Shown one piece after another: positions 5,284 through 6,738 of a stretch of DNA of 6,738 nt. Location of the stretch: the NCBI GenBank assembly GCA_036558305.1, contig DATBFX010000580.1:1-6738 (forward strand), in the 5' to 3' direction. The notes below the pieces were generated by a model that was given only the letters and a program-made list of their open reading frames with translations, ran no database searches and was not told where the DNA came from. Within the stretch, counting starts at the first letter, position 1. Every line of letters starts with the position of its first letter. Source of the stretch: DATBFX01 sp036558305 (GTDB taxonomy: Bacteria > Chloroflexota > Chloroflexia > Thermomicrobiales > UBA6265). The position numbers and the translations under genes were made by a program.

Positions 5284-6738
5284 TCACCCAGGTGGGCTCG
5301 TGGTCCGCGCCTTCTTCTGCAACTCGAACAGCTTCGTGATCGCCTCCAACGGCGATAGGCCCTCGACGTCGAGCGACTTCAGTTCCTCGACGACCGGATC
5401 GGGTTGGCCGAAGAAGGTCATCTGGATGACGGGGTCGGGGGTTGGGGCGGGGGCGCGCATGGCGCCGCGGCGGGCGGCGCGGTCGCTGGAAGAGCGGCCG
5501 GTCGCTTCGAGGTCGGCGAGGATTTCGTTGGCGCGGCGGACGATGGCGCGGGGGATACCGGCGAGTTGGGCGACGTGGAGTCCGTAGGAGCGGTCGGCGC
5601 CGCCGGGGACGACCTGGCGGAGGAAGACGACGCGGTCGCCGTCCTCCAACACGTCCATCCGGCAGCAGCGGACGCGGGGGAGGAGGCTTTCGAGCTCGGT
5701 CAATTCGTGGTAGTGGGTGGCGAAGAGGGTTTTGCAGCCGAGCCGCGGGGTGTTGTGGAGGTACTCGACGATGGCGCGGGCGATGGCAAGACCGTCGTAG
5801 GTGCTGGTGCCGCGACCGATCTCGTCGAGGACGACCAGACTGCGTTTGGTGGCGTGGTTGAGGATGTTGGCGGTTTCGAGCATCTCGACCATGAAGGTGC
5901 TCTGGCCGGTGGCGATGTCGTCCTGGGCGCCGATGCGGGTGAAGATGCGGTCGACCAACCCAATCCGGGCGCGTTCGGCGGGGACGTAGGAACCCGTTTG
6001 GGCCATCAGGGCGATCAGGGCAACTTGGCGCAACCAACTGCTCTTGCCGGCCATGTTCGGCCCGGTCAGGATCACGATCTGGGTGCCGTCGGTGTCGAGG
6101 CGGGCGTCGTTGGGAACGAACTCGCCGTGCCCCATGACCGCTTCGAGGGTGGGGTGGCGGCCGGCGACGATCTCGATGGCGCCGCCGTCGTCGAGGTCGG
6201 GGCGGACGTAGTTGCGCTGGACGGCGACTTCGGCGAGGTTCGAGATGACGTCGAGGTAGGCGACGGCCTGAGCGGCGGCGAGGAGGCGGTCGGCAAGACC
6301 GGCGACCTCGGCCATGACGCGGCGGTAGACGTCGGTTTCGATCTCAGCGAGGGTGTCCTGGGCGGTGAGGACGACGGTTTCGTACTCCTTGAGTTGGGGG
6401 GTGAAGTAGCGGGTGGCGTTGGCGAGGGTCTGTTTCGGGATGTAGTCGGCGGGGAGGACGGCGCAGTTGGCGTGGTCGTTGGCGGCGCGGTCGCGTTCGG
6501 CCCCGGCCAGGGCGGCGGTGGTGATTTCCAGGTAGTAGCCGAAGACCTTGTTGTAGCCGACTTTGAGCGACTTGATGCCGGTCCGCTCGCGCTCCGTCCG
6601 TTCGAGCCCGGCGATCCAATCGCGCGCCTCCCGGGCGCGCTGACGGTGGCCGTCGAGCTCGGGGGCGTAGCCGGGTCGCAGGGCGTTGCCTTTGCCGATC
6701 AGTGCGGGCGGATCGTCGGTGATCGCGGCGGCGAGGAG
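5284..6738 (-). CDS. mutS: DNA mismatch repair protein MutS, C-terminal part (5' end beyond the window)
   Basis: MutS binds base mismatches as a dimer and uses ATP to recruit MutL and start strand repair. The window holds the last 484 residues plus stop, in one open frame to the right edge; a full MutS is usually about 850-900 residues. In fragment numbering, the core/clamp part includes GIKSLKVGYNKVFGYYLEIT (54-73) and PADYIPKQTLANATRYFTPQ (96-115). The ATPase follows: Walker A GPNMAGKSS (226-234), QSTFMVEM (279-286), Walker B LVVLDEIGRGTSTYDG (301-316) and the ATHYHEL block (340-346). The tail has a basic, proline-rich linker and a C-terminal dimerisation helix pair (SPLEAITKLFELQKKA, 462-477). 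All ATPase motifs are intact. The mismatch-reading N-terminal domain (Phe-x-Glu), which separates MutS from MutS2-like proteins, is outside, but the clamp sequence and tail fit MutS itself. Confidence 0.97.
   Translation of the reverse strand, partial: LLAAAITDDPPALIGKGNALRPGYAPELDGHRQRAREARDWIAGLERTERERTGIKSLKVGYNKVFGYYLEITTAALAGAERDRAANDHANCAVLPADYIPKQTLANATRYFTPQLKEYETVVLTAQDTLAEIETDVYRRVMAEVAGLADRLLAAAQAVAYLDVISNLAEVAVQRNYVRPDLDDGGAIEIVAGRHPTLEAVMGHGEFVPNDARLDTDGTQIVILTGPNMAGKSSWLRQVALIALMAQTGSYVPAERARIGLVDRIFTRIGAQDDIATGQSTFMVEMLETANILNHATKRSLVVLDEIGRGTSTYDGLAIARAIVEYLHNTPRLGCKTLFATHYHELTELESLLPRVRCCRMDVLEDGDRVVFLRQVVPGGADRSYGLHVAQLAGIPRAIVRRANEILADLEATGRSSSDRAARRGAMRAPAPTPDPVIQMTFFGQPDPVVEELKSLDVEGLSPLEAITKLFELQKKARTTSPPG

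Noticed and set aside
5183..6037. 284-codon minus-strand frame within mutS and the palindrome
   Set aside because: Its protein is Arg/Pro-rich, a frame-shifted shadow of mutS that runs into the repeat.
5284..6315. A separate 343-residue ATPase starting at Met 6315
   Set aside because: The frame continues upstream to the window edge with clear MutS core/clamp sequence, so this Met is internal.

Overview
The window is GC-rich bacterial DNA with tightly packed genes. It looks chromosomal and probably comes from a Chloroflexota relative of the Thermomicrobia/Sphaerobacter type. That placement is an inference from base composition, a Tat-exported sugar-binding protein, short palindromic repeats and general protein style; no rRNA or tRNA is present to fix the taxonomy. 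I see no CRISPR array, integrase, transposase or phage gene.

Left third (1-2523, minus strand): an ABC sugar-importer operon. A near-consensus sigma70 promoter (2496-2523) precedes a Tat-exported family 1 solute-binding protein (1034-2395), followed by a MalF/UgpA-type permease (42-935). The second permease usual in such operons would lie beyond the left edge. GC-rich 7-bp tandem repeats lie on both sides of the permease gene. The complete one (959-1025) folds into a 28-bp-arm hairpin; the one at the left edge (12-39) looks like half of a second copy.

Middle (2650-4734, plus strand): a 59-residue single-pass membrane protein, an amidase-signature hydrolase with an intact Ser-cisSer-Lys triad, and a 94-residue acidic protein of unknown function. 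The 69-bp gap before the 94-residue gene is the most unusual part of the window. It holds a full-consensus sigma54 (-24/-12) promoter. Immediately after it is a perfect 10-bp inverted repeat whose 3' arm contains the Shine-Dalgarno sequence. The predicted start of the sigma54 transcript falls inside the 5' arm, so only read-through RNA from the amidase gene could form the complete hairpin that hides the ribosome site.

Right part (4727-6738, minus strand): a 64-residue acidic protein whose end overlaps the 94-residue gene tail to tail, then a 362-bp gene-free stretch with two small back-to-back hairpins and a 119-bp MITE-like palindrome with perfect 34-bp arms. Last is the C-terminal 484 residues of the mismatch-repair ATPase MutS, whose 5' part lies outside the right edge.

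The sugar-uptake operon, the amidase/small-protein group and mutS look functionally unrelated. The main interest lies in the regulatory DNA and the repeats rather than in a new multi-gene system.
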